Numbered from the stretch's first letter, positions 1-12,660 are shown. The stretch is 64,000 bases of DNA from Tubulanus polymorphus (GCF_964204645.1 NC_134035.1:7192501-7256500); one strand, 5' to 3'. Program-made: numbers and translations. Notes: generated from the sequence alone by a model not told the origin.

Positions 1-270
1 AACATGTATTTGGAAAAGAAACTTACTTGTTGAAAGCTCCTTTACCAAACGGTAGATCAGCTCTAAGTGATGCAATTCCAATCGTAAGCGGCTATATACA
101 TTTATATCAAAATACTGTGGATTTAATTCGACCGTGTTGCCACTTCAACAAAACTCGTCATCGTGAGAAACTAACCTACTTGAGCGCTCTTGTTTTGGCT
201 ACTTACCACAATCTGTTGGGCGAATTCTCGCGTTTCCAAATTTACACGTTTACATGTTTTCCCAAACTGA
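1..270 (-). promoter_or_regulatory. Promoter and 5' leader of a VWA-gene paralogue running off the left edge
   Basis: On the minus strand this stretch aligns closely, by eye, with 11670-11905, the sequence just upstream of the complete VWA gene. Both copies keep a TATA-like TATATAG (93-99 here), a following block reading GAATTGCATCA, and a GTAAGT-type splice donor at about position 26. The likely reading is a noncoding first exon, about 27-70, whose gene body lies left of the window. No coding sequence of the paralogue is visible. Neighbour and strand match the VWA gene at 4141-11444, so a tandem duplicate is the simplest explanation. Confidence 0.5.
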
Positions 271-289
271 TTAGTATGTAGACAACCAT

Positions 290-1110
290 ACTAGAAAAGC
301 TGAAACACAAAATATATTGAAGTGTATCTTACTCGTACAAATCCCTCCAATCCGAAATGTATGTGTGGTCATTTTGAGAAGTGCACAAATATATGTGAAG
401 AAAAGTTTATAGCGTTGTGATGCTAATGTGAAATAACGATTAATGGCAATTATGGTAATGTCCAGGAGCCGATGGACGAATCACAGTATCTACTCATTAT
501 GTAACACATTATTAATGCAAGATTCAATGTTTAGTATATTCACTCATGTTAATCTCTGTATCTTATGTTTTGTTTCATTCTACATACAATCGACGAATAA
601 ATCCTCTTTTTGCTCCTCGAAATGAATTGCGTACTAAAGATACCCATAGGGACGGAGTTAGGGACGGAGTTAGGAGGGGGATGGAGTTAAGGGGGATGGA
701 GTGAGGGGGAGTTGGGGAGGGTGGGAGGTAGGGAGGGAGAGACAGTGGTCAACTATGTTTGTCAATTCAGGGTTCACTATGTTTAACTTGTTAATTCAAC
801 TATGACCACCGTTTTGTAGTTTACGAGGTTCGAAGTAGCAGATCACATGACTTATACGAATCATCGCCTTCGATATTATGTGATACTTTTTCACAACGCC
901 AGTGGCGCTGTAGGTTGGTCTCCTTCGATGTTTCGTGTTGGCTGTGCGGAAGCGGGAACACCAAACTTCAAAACATTTTGTTTTGGGTTTATTTTCTGCT
1001 GTGTGCACTTGACTTGAATAAATAATCTCCATCCTCCCACCTTAACACGCCAGTCCTCTCTGGCTTCACTGCTCTGGTGAGCCAGTATGTAACTATGCCC
1101 TGTGCACATA
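290..1110. other. Intergenic, no gene seen; G-rich purine tract
   Basis: I see no convincing exon here. The only clear structure is at about 650-745, a degenerate direct repeat built from GGGACGGAGTTA and GGGGGATGGAGT units that grades into GGGAGG runs. It could form G-quadruplexes on the plus strand. Confidence 0.5.
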
Positions 1111-1384
1111 CACGAAATTTAATTTGAAACTTCGAATCGCCATGACACGTGTAAACGTTGGAACTCAATCCCCAACAGCCAGGGACACTCGAGACTGGTG
1201 CTAGGAGTTTTCAAAAAATTATCAGAATATTAAACGTGAAAGTAACTGAGGTAAACACAACAGCTGGCATTTACTTTTGAACAAAAGACGGATTTTATTT
1301 CACCAGAGTTTCCCATGCAAACCTGAAATGCAATAGCCGGTTAATGACACATGTCATATTTGATCGATTTCAAATTGTTTCTGG

Positions 1385-1610
1385 GTTTCTACTCAACTAA
1401 AATTCACACCGTCTGACCGACTTATTGGAATTGACAATTGAGATTTTTGGAAGAAAATGATAAACATTCTGTCACACATCGAACATTAAATGGCAGGAAT
1501 TCGCCTGACATTGTTCGCCTGTTGTGATACGTTTCCACCGAAATGTGTTCAGATCTTGTATTCCAGTTGGTGCCATCGTAAACGTAGATGCTGCGAAGGG
1601 TAATTGTGTC
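1385..1610 (-). pseudogene. Decayed copy of a PAN/apple-domain exon
   Basis: Read on the minus strand, this resembles the last part of the lectin gene at about 25310-25510. Shared stretches include FRWKRI, RRTMSG or RTMSGEF, and VTECLSF, followed by NSNKSVR. Keeping the match requires two frame changes, and a stop follows soon after, so this is a dead copy. The flank at 1130-1340 also resembles 24260-24480 downstream of the lectin gene, sharing ACAACAGCTGGCATT. The copy probably arose by duplication of the 3' end of a PAN-containing gene. A diverged, still expressed exon is less likely given the frame breaks. Confidence 0.6.
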
Positions 1611-1879
1611 CCACAGTATCTATTTATTCATCTATCTATTTCACAAATAAATTACAACAATGTGTGAAAATCAATAAATAATGTTGTGATATAACACAGG
1701 AGTTTCAGTAAAAGCGAGGCTTGTACGGACAGAAATCCAGAGAAGAAATATAAGATATAAAATGTAGTACATAGTCGGCTAATGGAGAATGCCGAGCCAA
1801 AATGAAATGCGATAAATGCATAGATTTGGGAATGCTTCAGTATGCTGAATAGATAAAGCAGCTTAAAATGAATCAGCAA

Positions 1880-2040
1880 ATGAAGAACGTCAATAAGTGG
1901 ATATATAATGGTGTTCAGCTTAGATTTGAAAACATTCAAACTCATACTGGTTTTCATTGCCTGACTAATTTGAGGAAGAGCGAGAACTTCAGGATAATCA
2001 GATTGATTAGCCATCCTAGCAAAATCTTGTTCCAAGCGCT
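1880..2040 (-). mobile_element. Possible LINE C-terminal scrap
   Basis: The minus-strand translation contains LPQISQA followed by SLNVFKSKLNT. This resembles the 'WN.LP..ir.a.SL..FK..L.t' ending common in non-LTR retrotransposon polyproteins. The Trp-Asn part sits in another frame, so the piece is broken. The match is short and low-confidence. Confidence 0.3.
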
Positions 2041-2084
2041 ATACTTAACCTCCTATAACCGCAAGCAGAAGCCATTCTAGTTGG

Positions 2085-3290
2085 AGAACAGGCAGGTTCC
2101 CGTAGAGAAAGATCGACAACGGAATAGACTTTCGAAATCCTATGTGAAAATACAGACAGCCAATGGAACCAATCTACCACACGATCATCGACTACGAAAA
2201 GTGTTTCGACCGAGTATGGCAGGATGGCATATGGGCATTTCTAAGACGGTAGGTATAACATCAGCAGAGGCACAGTGAACGCAGTTGAAGCTCTCTAAAT
2301 GCATAAGGAGTTTGGTTTGATTGGGAAAAGTTTCAATCATGGCTCGGAAGGAGTGAGGCTAGGCTGTCTGTTATCTTCAACCCTGTGCAACAGCTTACTT
2401 GAAAATATCATGGCTGAAGCGGCAGCTGAAACATAGTCTCCGCCAAAGATGGCTGGCAGAGCGATTACCTACGTCTTGCCGAAGACATTGATCTACGCTC
2501 CACAACACCGGATGGTAAAAAAGCCGGAATGTAACAACTCGACGACAGCAGTCGAAGGTATGGCATGGAAATAAGCATACCTTAGACGAAAACCATCGTA
2601 ACAGGTTGTTAAGATGAACTAGATGTCTGCCTTCGCGACCACGATCTCGAACAAGTAGACGAGTTCACATACCTTGGTTCGGTACAGCGGGATGTCTCGT
2701 TACGTAAATAGGTCAAGACTAGAATCGTCAAAGGCTACAACAACACTCTACACGCTCAAACCTGTTAGGCGTGACGGCAACATATCAACGGTAACATGTA
2801 AACTCTATCTACTCAGTCTCTTGTCCAGTCAGTGTTTATCTATCCATCATTAGAGTAAATGGACACTCAACACCGAGATCGAACGCCGCATAAATCCACG
2901 AGATGAGCTGTAATTGGAGACGCCTACAAGTTGACTATAAATCTTACACAACAGCAATCAGAGAAACGGTTCAGCGGCTAAGTGGCTGCCTCATGAGCTC
3001 TTGCTGTCGACAGTCAAACGAAAAAAAGGTTTGTTTGGCCACGCGGTAAGACCCCGAGGATCACTGGCCAACACCATTCCCGCTAACGTCGGTGAATGCA
3101 CTAGAAAGCAGGGTCGGCTCAAAAGGCAACGTGTCGACGACATCAAAGATTGGACTGGCCCTCGATGGAATCTATTAAAACGATCTGTTTCTACTCGTGG
3201 TAATGGGGTTTTCTTGTGAACTGCTGCATCCAACCTCAACGGCGAAGAGACGGATGGTGGTGATGACGACGACGATGATTCCAAGGTTTA
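2085..3290 (+). mobile_element. Degenerate non-LTR retrotransposon (reverse transcriptase relic)
   Basis: Frame-shifted plus-strand translation shows reverse-transcriptase landmarks in the expected order. There is an N-terminal GEQAGSRRERSTTE-like block near 2085, then IIDYEKCFDRVWQDG near 2190, EGVRLGCLLSSTLCN near 2350, EFTYLGSV near 2660, and a C-terminal RKQGRLKRQRVDDIKDW at about 3100-3150. A short GA/GAC-rich tract follows at 3250-3280. Several stops and shifts separate these blocks and the catalytic box is not recognisable. This is a dead 3' portion of an RTE- or jockey-like element, not a gene. Confidence 0.75.
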
Positions 3291-3539
3291 GTGTGACTAA
3301 ACAAGTCAAAATAATCGAGTAGAAGTAGAAGACCTTTAGTAAGTTGTGCTAGTGAAAAGTTAGCACAGTGTTTTTCGGTATGATTATAAGGATAACATTC
3401 CCAGCCATTCACAAAATGATTGGGCATATGAGATTAAATGCTATTTTATACTGCATTTGTTTGACATTTGCACTATTAGAAACAAGCGGCCTAATATTGC
3501 AAGGGTGCACGGACATATTCCATAAGTGGTTTTTCGTTT

Positions 3540-3680
3540 TGACATGATTCGTCGGGACATCCAGTCATCCGGATTCAGTCACTCAGTCATCGGTCGCACA
3601 TTTGCTCAGTCGTCGAGTCGTCCAGTCACACAGTCGTCCACTCGTTGAGTCGCCCAGTCGTCGAGTCACACAGTTGGATG
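3540..3680. repeat. Degenerate CAGTCGTC-type tandem repeat
   Basis: Imperfect reiterations of CAGTCGTCGAGTCGTC and CAGTCACACAGTCGTC run for about 130 bp. The surrounding 3300-4050 shows no exon that I can support. Confidence 0.7.
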
Positions 3681-4050
3681 AATATAAATACACACTGAAC
3701 TGAAAAAGTTTTAACTATTTGTGTTCGATGTATATCATTAATCCTGGAAGTACTCAACTGGATTATACAATTGGGCCCTGCTTTTGTAATTTTTTGATAT
3801 TTCACTCTCTACCGGTGATTCGACATGGTGGAACTGGTATGCACTATACAGTGCCGTTTACGGCCAATAAAAGAACAACATATAAGTCAATTCACTATTT
3901 CGGCCAATTGCATACAATGTATAATTGTATTTTTGCCATGGCAAAGTAATACACACATGTAGGCCCTGACGCTGATGTCAGTTCGACCTGAGATTTTTGA
4001 CAAAAAGAAACAGATAAACGATTTTGGATATGTAATGTCAGCTATTTAGG

Positions 4051-4056
4051 TTTATT
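4051..4056 (-). terminator. Polyadenylation signal for the VWA gene
   Basis: An AATAAA hexamer on the minus strand lies 85 bp beyond the stop codon at 4141. Confidence 0.55.
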
Positions 4057-4140
4057 CATATTGAATTCATTCTAACTCAATTGATTGAAATAGTTTTTAT
4101 GACTTTTTATACTGGATTATAGCTGATAATTGGCGATTCA

Positions 4141-7100
4141 TTATTTTGTTCCTGGCGCTCCTGCCCCAGCACTTCCAGATCCTGTAAAAAGTGTATTTTT
4201 GTAAACTAACATTCGATTATCGTTCAATAATCATATCGATGGATGAAATTACCTTTATCGCAGATTTTCTGAAGGGCAGCAGAAACCTTAGTGGCAACTC
4301 CTTCCCAGGAGGAAACAAGAATTTTCAAATCGTTGTTGTTATTGGAAATAGCCTGATATTCCGTCTGGCTTCTTTCACTCATCGAGTGACCGGGAACTCC
4401 GACTACGATCGATTCAATTCCTGCGAGAAACATTATATATGTATTTACATTAATCTAATCCTTCATTTCAATCCATTTTGATTTTATAGTTTCAACTATA
4501 AATGCTTGGAAATCATCGTGAAAAGATTTTGTAAAGATTATTCTTTTTGATATACTTTATCTTAGACATACGCTGATTTCATTCATTTGGACATAAAATA
4601 ACATTTTTATTTTTCGTAAATTATTTCACGTCGAGATGATAACGCAATATAAAATCGGTGAATTATCGGGAAAATTTGTTATTAATCGTAAATTAATTAA
4701 CGATGAGATTCATCATTATTTTATCGAATCACCAACGATATGGGCTGCTTAAAAACTATCGAATAGATTTTGTGAAATTTATTCATTTCGATATATTCTA
4801 TTTTTGAAAGGCTTGGCGATTGACAATCGGAGCAATATTTGGCCAGGTCTTATAAGACAAATCGTGTAAATGATTCGTCAATAATGAGTATCATAAAAAA
4901 TCCAATCGAAAAAGGGCCCTACCACTTAGAAACTAGAAAATTAGCTGGGCACTTCGTGCATGGTCTGTATCATATAGTTATCTGTCCGTGAATCAAGGGT
5001 AAAAAAGCGCATCGAGTAAAGCGACTCTTGTTTGCGTCGACCCCGATGTGTTTACCTGCATCGACGTTCGTCTCGGATTCTTGTTTTACCCAGTTAGCGC
5101 TTCTCGAAACACCATCGTACATCAAGACGATCATTTTAGCCGTTGAGTTTCGTCCGGAATGCGCTGCAGAGAAGCTAACGTCTCGAGCATATTTTAGAGC
5201 ATTACTTGTAGCCGTGCTGCGGCCTAGGTATTCCTGTAAGGTAGGGCGTAAGAAAATATGTAAAGACGAGGAGCTAAATCTACAAGATTGCTGATGAAAT
5301 ACTTACCACAGAGGATTTCGCCACGAGATCAGTGACAGCTGCTTTTGAATTTCCTGCTTTCAGCGCAAAGTTTCCGTGTGTCGCACGAGCGTATGACAAC
5401 AGCCCAATTTGAGTTTCGTTACCAAAATGACCGAAAGCGTAACTCGAAACGGATTTCACAACCTGCATCGCATTGGCCCATTCGGCTGTGCTAGTGCTAG
5501 CCGATACATCAACGATGAACACGATATCAGCCAGGTCACACTCTAAACAAAGAAAGTTTCTTCGTATTCGATTAGATACAACGAGCCGAAATGTATCAGG
5601 TGAATTACTGATTTACCTGATGCATCAGTAGCTATGCATTTATATCATTAGCAATGTATTTCGATTGTAAAATAGGGACGTTTCCAGTAACCAGGCGCCA
5701 TTTTGAGTCGGTCCCACAGAGTTGGGACAGATTTTAACATTTTTTTAACTAAAACCTCTAGCGCGATTAATTGTCCTCCATCCCTCTTTTGGCACAAACT
5801 TTAAACTTATGAATCGTTAGAAAGGTGGCCGTTTCTAATATCTGATGGTGTTTATTTCATTTTTCTCGGCTGCAACATTCGAACAGTTTAAAGGGTAACT
5901 GACACTTTTTAAAAGATTTTCTACTTTTTACACGAAACGATATATCATAGTATGCAATAAGGCTAGGTGATTTCATAATTGGAAAAATCTTTTCAATCTA
6001 GTCAGAATTGATGATTTTGATGTTCGCGCACCTGTTCAGTGTATACATTGCTTTTGCTGAACGCGTGGTACTGTGTCTATTAATAGAACTACGTCACCAA
6101 AGTGACGGCTCGGAAATGATGTCTATAGAAATGAATAGGAAATAAGCAACAAGAGCAATTCAACTTAATTTTATACCTATTTGGCATTCGAATTGAGTCA
6201 AAATGCCTCTTGATTTTGAAAGTCTACATATTAATGATTATAATTAGCTGTTGAACGGACCATATCCGTTCAAACTAAACGCAAAAATAGGATTTGAATA
6301 GCAATCCATGGCATTTTCTAGTAGACAGCAAGGAACACGGATGTTTAATTCATCGTTTTGTATTACCATTTAGTGATAGTAAGATCATGGTTAGATCTAA
6401 GAATGTTTTGACTTATGAACTGATGAAACTTAGACAGAATTAGCGGCAAGAACAATTTCAACTGTTTTCTTGAAATATACCTCGTATTGGTAGCGGCTTT
6501 AGTCACAAAATTAGAATATTTCCTCATCCATCCTATTCTAAAACTTAGAAATAATGTTTGTGAAAGATTTGTGATGTAATCTATCAAAACTCTGCAGCGT
6601 GAAACTTTAATCGAAAAACATTATTCCTTTGAATATTTGTTGTAAAGGCTGTAGAAATTCATGAAAGTTTTTGTAGAGTTTTGAAGTGTTAGTTTTCAAA
6701 CTACTTAGTCTTAAATTACTTTGAAAAATAGTAAATAGTAAACGAATATGAATCTATTTATTCTTTAGCGAGATCGAAATCTGTGATCGCTTATAAGACA
6801 CTGTGTAGTATGCTTGTGGTGCTGAACTATAGGTGAACTATGCAGCAGCAGTAACAGTGCTGAGAGCTTAGCATAGTGTACCTTGATAGCTTCATAGCAG
6901 CGGATTGAAATCTGCATCTTCAATTTGATCGATTTAGCCTTATCAATATACTCATTGATTCTTTGAAATAGGTTTATTTCTCAGCTCTGCCTGTAATGAC
7001 GTTGCAGCGCGCACCTGCTGATTAAGCCGACGCTGAACAGTAAGCGATGTAAACAACGAAATGAGGTCAAAAATCTTGTTACAAAATCACAAATTGCGCG

Positions 7101-10100
7101 TAAACTAAACATTTTGGAACAGAACGGTTGTAGATGAGTGTATAGATCAACAGAATACATCATATTTTGAAATAAAAAAAGTGTCAGTTACCCTTTAAAA
7201 AAGATACGCCACCTTTAGGAAGGCGCCTAAAATGATTGGTGATTTTGTGTCATTGGCTGTAACTTTTTCATTTTTGAGATACAATTTAGAATTGTTCACT
7301 GCAGATTTAGTTTTATCTGAGGATTGTGGTGATACTGCATTCGTAAAAATATCTTCTTAGAAACGCGCGTGGCCACCGGTTGTCAAGCGCAAAGCTCGCG
7401 CTAGTGGTTGACGGTCGATTTTTCGCATACACAGATTACGCAATTTTCATCGAAAATTACAAAATTTTAAAGTTTTTTTTGGATTAAAATCATAGTTTGA
7501 TTATTTACATGTTGAATTGAGGGAGATCAAACGATGATTTTATCAAAAAAATCAAAATGGCGCCTAGTAACTGGAAATTTCTCTTTTCTCATGCTCATGG
7601 CATTCACTACGATTGATTACTATATATGTTCACCAGGGGATGTTTAATGTAAAATTATAAGATTGACTAGCATTTCACCGAACGGGCACATGGTCCCTAG
7701 ACCCTTGTGATAGTTCAAATGCAAAGTATATCACGTCAACATCTGGTCATTTAATCTCAATCGGTTGCTTACTTTTCTTTTCTGGTGCTGGTGCAGGTGC
7801 TGAAATGAATAAAACGAGAATAGATGATGAATCGTATACAGTATTATTATCGAGCTAAATGAAATGTGGTCCGTGTTTGCTAACGTTTTGGGCAGAGGTC
7901 ATCAAAACCAGAAATGAGCTTTTTAACAGTCTCTTCAATGAATCCATTGTCCGCAGCGCTGCCAGAGAAAGCATCGGAGCTTGGGTTCGCCGCTAGTTTG
8001 AAGTTAGTCTTTTGAATATCGTTCGGTTCCACGATACGTCGTGGATCCTGAAGATTTATGACAATTCGCTTCACACCATTTTTGTTCAAGCCATTAGCTG
8101 CAGCCGTCAGGGCTGTTTGATTACTGGGGAATCCATCGAAGAATACTATCATGAATTTTTCAGCATCAGCTCGACCTCCATACGCCTGCGACATGCTCTT
8201 CTGGTATGATTTTTTAATCGCCTCACCAGTTATTGATCCATGAATAGCAACGTCCTGTAATTTGCAAAAGTATTATCAACTGAAAAGACAAAGGGACCTT
8301 TGCCATATATAAGTCATCAATGATTTTGATGATATTGAAACATATTTGATTTCTATACAGCACTTACTGGCATTTTATTTGAAACGATGTCATTAAGAAG
8401 TTGTTCCTTATTGTCTGTGCTATTCAGAAGGATCGACTGTTTCCAGTTATTTCCGTAGTAGTCAATACCAACGCGGAAATCATCTTTTCCTGCAAGAACA
8501 AATTTTCGTCATACAATTTTTTACAGCAACTGAAATAAGTTGATTTGTCGATTGCAAGCGGTCTAACTGTCCTTAGGACGCATGACGAGTCGGAGCAGAA
8601 TGGATCTCACTGAAATGATTTATAAGACGATGAGATTTGAGATGAAAATGATTTTGTTAGATTTCTTGAGGTCAAACTCCGCCGGAAACGGACAGTTTAA
8701 CGGTGGTAAATGAGAATAGGGAAGAAGAAGTAGTTTCTAGTTGAATTACTGGTACTTAGATAACTGTATTTCTTACTGAAAACTGTAATATCAAACCCTA
8801 TATCATTTAATATCTTTTCTGCATTATGTTTTTCCATGTATGATCTTTTTAGACCTCCTTAATAAAACGTTTGAGTCAGGAGGATAAAGTTATATATTTT
8901 CTTATCTTATTTCAACTTGTTTTGTTTTACATTGTAGTTAATATTTCGTCTGGTTTTAAAGTGACCGTGTGAAATAAAGACTGCAGGGCGAATTAGTGAA
9001 ACTGTTTGTCATCCTTTGGTCGTGTGTTATCTTCATGGCAAAATACTACACCACGCTTCTGTTCATTATGTTTTTAACTACCGTAACGAAATTAACGAAG
9101 GCACGAAAGCAACAACTTGATGACACATTGCGGATGAATTGAGGAAACGATCGTTTCGAGATGAGCTGCATTACCTATTGCTGGAATAGCAGAGACGTAT
9201 CGTAATATGAAGCTTTTGATGTTTGCTTGTCTGGCATCATTTTGACTCATCGATGCGTCCACTAGAAATATGACGTCACGTTTTCTTGGAACGCAAGCTG
9301 TGAATATTTGAAAAGAACAAACGTTTTTTTTTCATCATTCGCAAAAATTTGAAAACGACAGTGACATTACAATTCTCCTGCACAACATTGATAATAGTGA
9401 TGATTTTGATAACGATTATAAGATGTATGGATTTGATGTTGAGTTATAGAACTACAAAGGCCTTTGTGGATATAAGAATAACAGATCCCACAATGAAAAA
9501 ATGTTTAATAGGTAGGTTTTAATTACGAAGGAAGAGAATTCCATAGAGCGTATAGAAAAAAAGAAGATTATTAGCTTGTAGTTGCGTTGACTCACGTGTC
9601 GGTGTCTTGTCCGGAACTAAGATAAATAAAACGGTACATAGAGTACATTATCAATATCAATCGGGAAATATCGCTGTGTGTGCGATCAGCTTTTTCGTTT
9701 AGATTTTAGAATAATGAAAAAAACTTATTTCTAAACAATAAACCTAAATCGAACTACTCTGTCGAAATCTGTAAAAAGCACTTCATTTTCATGCGATTGT
9801 GTTCGATTCAAGAACTAATGAATATAGAATGAAACTCACGAAGTGAACAGATTAATTTTGAAGTCATTCCAATCAGTGTAGCTTCCTTCAAGTCTGCGAT
9901 TCTATCCAGCATCGTAATCCCAGAATTACCAATCACAGCCTTCAAATTATCTGACGTAACATCCGGTCCAATGCCGAATGCATAACTGTATAAACAAAGG
10001 TCTTCTATGTATATCACGTATCTATAGCGGGTAATTTGGGTAAAGTAGAGTGATATCCAATGCCATTTGCAAAAATGAAATATAGCAGAATTTTGTTTTC

Positions 10101-11444
10101 CCCGCCTGTTTTTGCATCCAAGAAAGGAAGAATTACCGCGCAAAAACCAGAGATACCGAATTTTTATTTATGTCTACTACACGGCACGCACAAACGAACA
10201 AAAGTGGATGATAACACGGAAATTCGATTTTGTATTCGTTAATTTGCGTTTTTTTGCGTGGTAATATTTGGGTGAGTGGGCCAATGTTGGACTTTATAAT
10301 CTAGGAAAACAAGGTATCCTTTTAGCCTAATTGAATTATATCGAAGTTGCCTTATAAGAAGCATATTACATCATCCATACAGTTTGAGTATGAAGTTTGA
10401 AAGAAACGTCTTCAACTTGTTTAATGATTTGGAAATAACAGAGACGATCGATTTCTTTTAGTTTATATTTCGTTTTGTCATATTTCATACCCGTTAACGT
10501 TAGGGTCTTTAAATGTAGAACCAGCTGGTGCCGGAATATTCTTGTCGGTCAATAGGACAACGACTCTAGCGACACCTAAAATCAGAAAATACATTTTCCA
10601 GATGTGCTTGAAATTTGTGTTCTACAGAAATCAGAAAAAGTTCATTAATGAGGAAAGATTCATTACCAGATCTGGCTCCGTTACCAGATGTGAATAGATG
10701 ATTATGGAGGAAATCACCAACAGAGATACTGGAATCAATCAGCGTGTTCAAATTGTCGATTGGATTTTTTGCGAAAGCTGTGTAGTTGAATCGGACTAAC
10801 ACCCCACTGTCACCGATATACCGTACGATGGCGATCCGAAGGTCTTTAGCGCCAAGATCGGACGTGGCAAGGAGTCGTCCAAAGACGGCATGCCCGAAAC
10901 TTTGCAAATCCGTTGTGTTAGATGACGATGACGCGACCATTACAAAAGCAACGTCCGCTTTCATTTTTCTATCGCATACTAAAAATGGGGAAAAATGTGT
11001 CCATCAACCAATAACTTATCACAATAATAGTATTTATAGTAGCTAGTCTGATGTATAGAAGGCAAAATAACGCAAATGATTGATGTCTATTTCGATAAAA
11101 AAGAGGGAAAGCATGTCAGATATTTTCTGTGGAAAATATAATCATCACAATAATAAATCGTTCTAAGGAATCAGAACCAGTTGAAGAGCCAGTTGGTAGT
11201 TCTCTGTTACAATTCGAATCAAGTATCAAAATGTTGGAAATGATCTCAAAATCATTTCAATCTCAACCGATACCGTTTAACTGGGTGTTAAACGAACGAT
11301 ATCATTCTAGCGTTATCAATTGTGATATCTGTCACTGTTATTTTAGAAAGGTTCACAAAATGTTTATACATACATACCTTGACCTGCAGGAGACAATGTT
11401 TGACTCACTCCAACACAAGCAACTAATATCGCAATGATAAGCAT
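4141..11444 (-). CDS. Secreted protein with three von Willebrand factor A domains
   Basis: Coding exons (minus): 11378-11444, 10667-10978, 10491-10575, 9840-9985, 9596-9616, 9175-9297, 8368-8489, 7885-8254, 7773-7799, 5307-5542, 5056-5233, 4253-4420, 4141-4181. Phases agree throughout and give about 631 aa. A signal peptide starts MLIIAILVACVGV. The first coding exon is preceded by an acceptor, so a noncoding exon ending near 11670 is likely. VWA1 is about aa 26-203, VWA2 211-415 and VWA3 425-618. Metal-site motifs are DASMS in VWA2 and DVSAS in VWA3; VWA1 has VASSSS, so its first Asp is missing. Two tiny exons of 21 and 27 nt encode hinges (PDKTPT, PAPAPEKK), and the tail is Gly/Ala-rich. 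The exon 9 donor (GTTAGC) is weak. VWA domains bind matrix ligands, so extracellular matrix or adhesion is the likely setting; exact function is unknown. Confidence 0.85.
5672..7586. mobile_element. Non-autonomous inverted-repeat DNA transposon in an intron
   Basis: The ends are inverted copies of TTTCCAGTTACTAGGCGCCA, with two differences at the left end (CAGTAACCAGG). A second inverted pair, AAAGGGTAACTGACACTTT at about 5890 and its complement at about 7172, lies further inside. No transposase is seen. The whole element sits in the intron between the second hinge exon and VWA3 of the VWA gene. The same terminal motif bounds the element at 15163-18893, so both belong to one family. I could not define a target-site duplication. 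Confidence 0.65.
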
Positions 11445-11669
11445 CCTGTAGAGAATAGATACCGATAAGATTCGTCGTGCAAACATTTTCTAAATCATGA
11501 CCCTAAGATGTTACGGTAATTATAACTTCACCCAGTTTCCGTAATAAAGATTAATTTCAATTGTTGTTTGAAAATGAGACGATTGTCATAAGCAACTGAT
11601 CTCGCTTTACTGGTCCAAGAAAAAAATCAATTGTAAAATCATAAGTATATATTTGAAATAAAAGCTTAC

Positions 11670-11905
11670 TTTCTTGATCAGGTGTCCTTTTCTGACCGGT
11701 AGATCGGCTCAAAATGATGCAATTCTAATCGCACATGCCTATATAAATCTACATCAAAACCCTAAGGATTGAATTCGACCGTGATGCCACTTCAGCAGAA
11801 CTTGCCATGGCAAGAAGCTTAACCTACTTGAGTGCATTTGTTTTGGTACTTACCACAATCTGTTAAGCGAGTACTCGCATTTCCAAATTTCTGTTCACAC
11901 GTCTA
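11670..11905 (-). promoter_or_regulatory. VWA gene promoter and noncoding first exon
   Basis: A minus-strand TATATAGG lies at about 11738-11745, and a splice donor AAA|GTAAGC at 11670/11669. A noncoding exon of roughly 11670-11715 would splice to the acceptor just before the start codon at 11444. The block is conserved at 1-270, which supports a functional promoter shared by two paralogues. Confidence 0.5.
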
Positions 11906-12529
11906 CCATATAGTAGTAACTTTGATATGTAGACAGCTGTATGAAAAAAATTCAACAGAAATACAAAAAGATTTCTGCACATAGTTGCACTACTCATATA
12001 CAGATTTGACGGGAAATGTATGTTATTGCCTCGGGATCGAACGTCGGAAAATGAATTTGCAAAGTATAGAATTTAAACATCACTAAACAATTTTCAGTCA
12101 ATAAAGAATATTTCATTTTAGATGGTAGCGATGTTCACGATAAAGTGAACACATGAACACATTTTCACTGACTGGGATACTAACCTAACAGGATGACTAA
12201 TCACACATTGGCCTATTCTTACTACATGGCTCTGCGGATAGACAGGGATTTCAGTTTGGCTTTGGTTCTCCTCGCTGTCGGACGTGCTTGCTCGGTTGTG
12301 GTGGTTCACTACTTGGCTTTGGTCTGTACCATGTATTTCGTGTCTTCCTTTGTTCAGTCAGGAGGCCGTTGCCCGGGAGTAGCCCACTGTGTGGTCGTCC
12401 ACTGTATTTGTTCAAAACATGTATCCCTTTGTATGTGGTCGTTCCTGTGGACTGTGTGTCCTGTTGCCTGCTGTGTGCGACCTGAAGGGCTGTGTGCCCC
12501 GGTGTCCACTGGGTGTGTACGCCAGCGAC

Positions 12530-12660
12530 GATCGCGTCGCAACGACCAACCGACCTACGCTGCCTTGCGACTGCCAGCGACAGGTTGCGACTGCCAGCGA
12601 CGCCAGTCGCAATGAGTCGCACATGTTCTACTTACTGCGACGCGACCGTCGCAACCCTGC
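12530..12660. repeat. GTCGCA-rich dispersed repeat
   Basis: This stretch contains reiterated TTGCGACTGCCAGCGAC and CGCGTCGCAACGACC words. Similar GTCGC-rich sequence recurs at 13195-13300 and 48770-48880. In addition, TGTCCTGTTGCCTGCTGT is shared by about 12455 and 13325. I take these as diverged copies of one transposon family. Nothing here looks like an exon. Confidence 0.5.
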
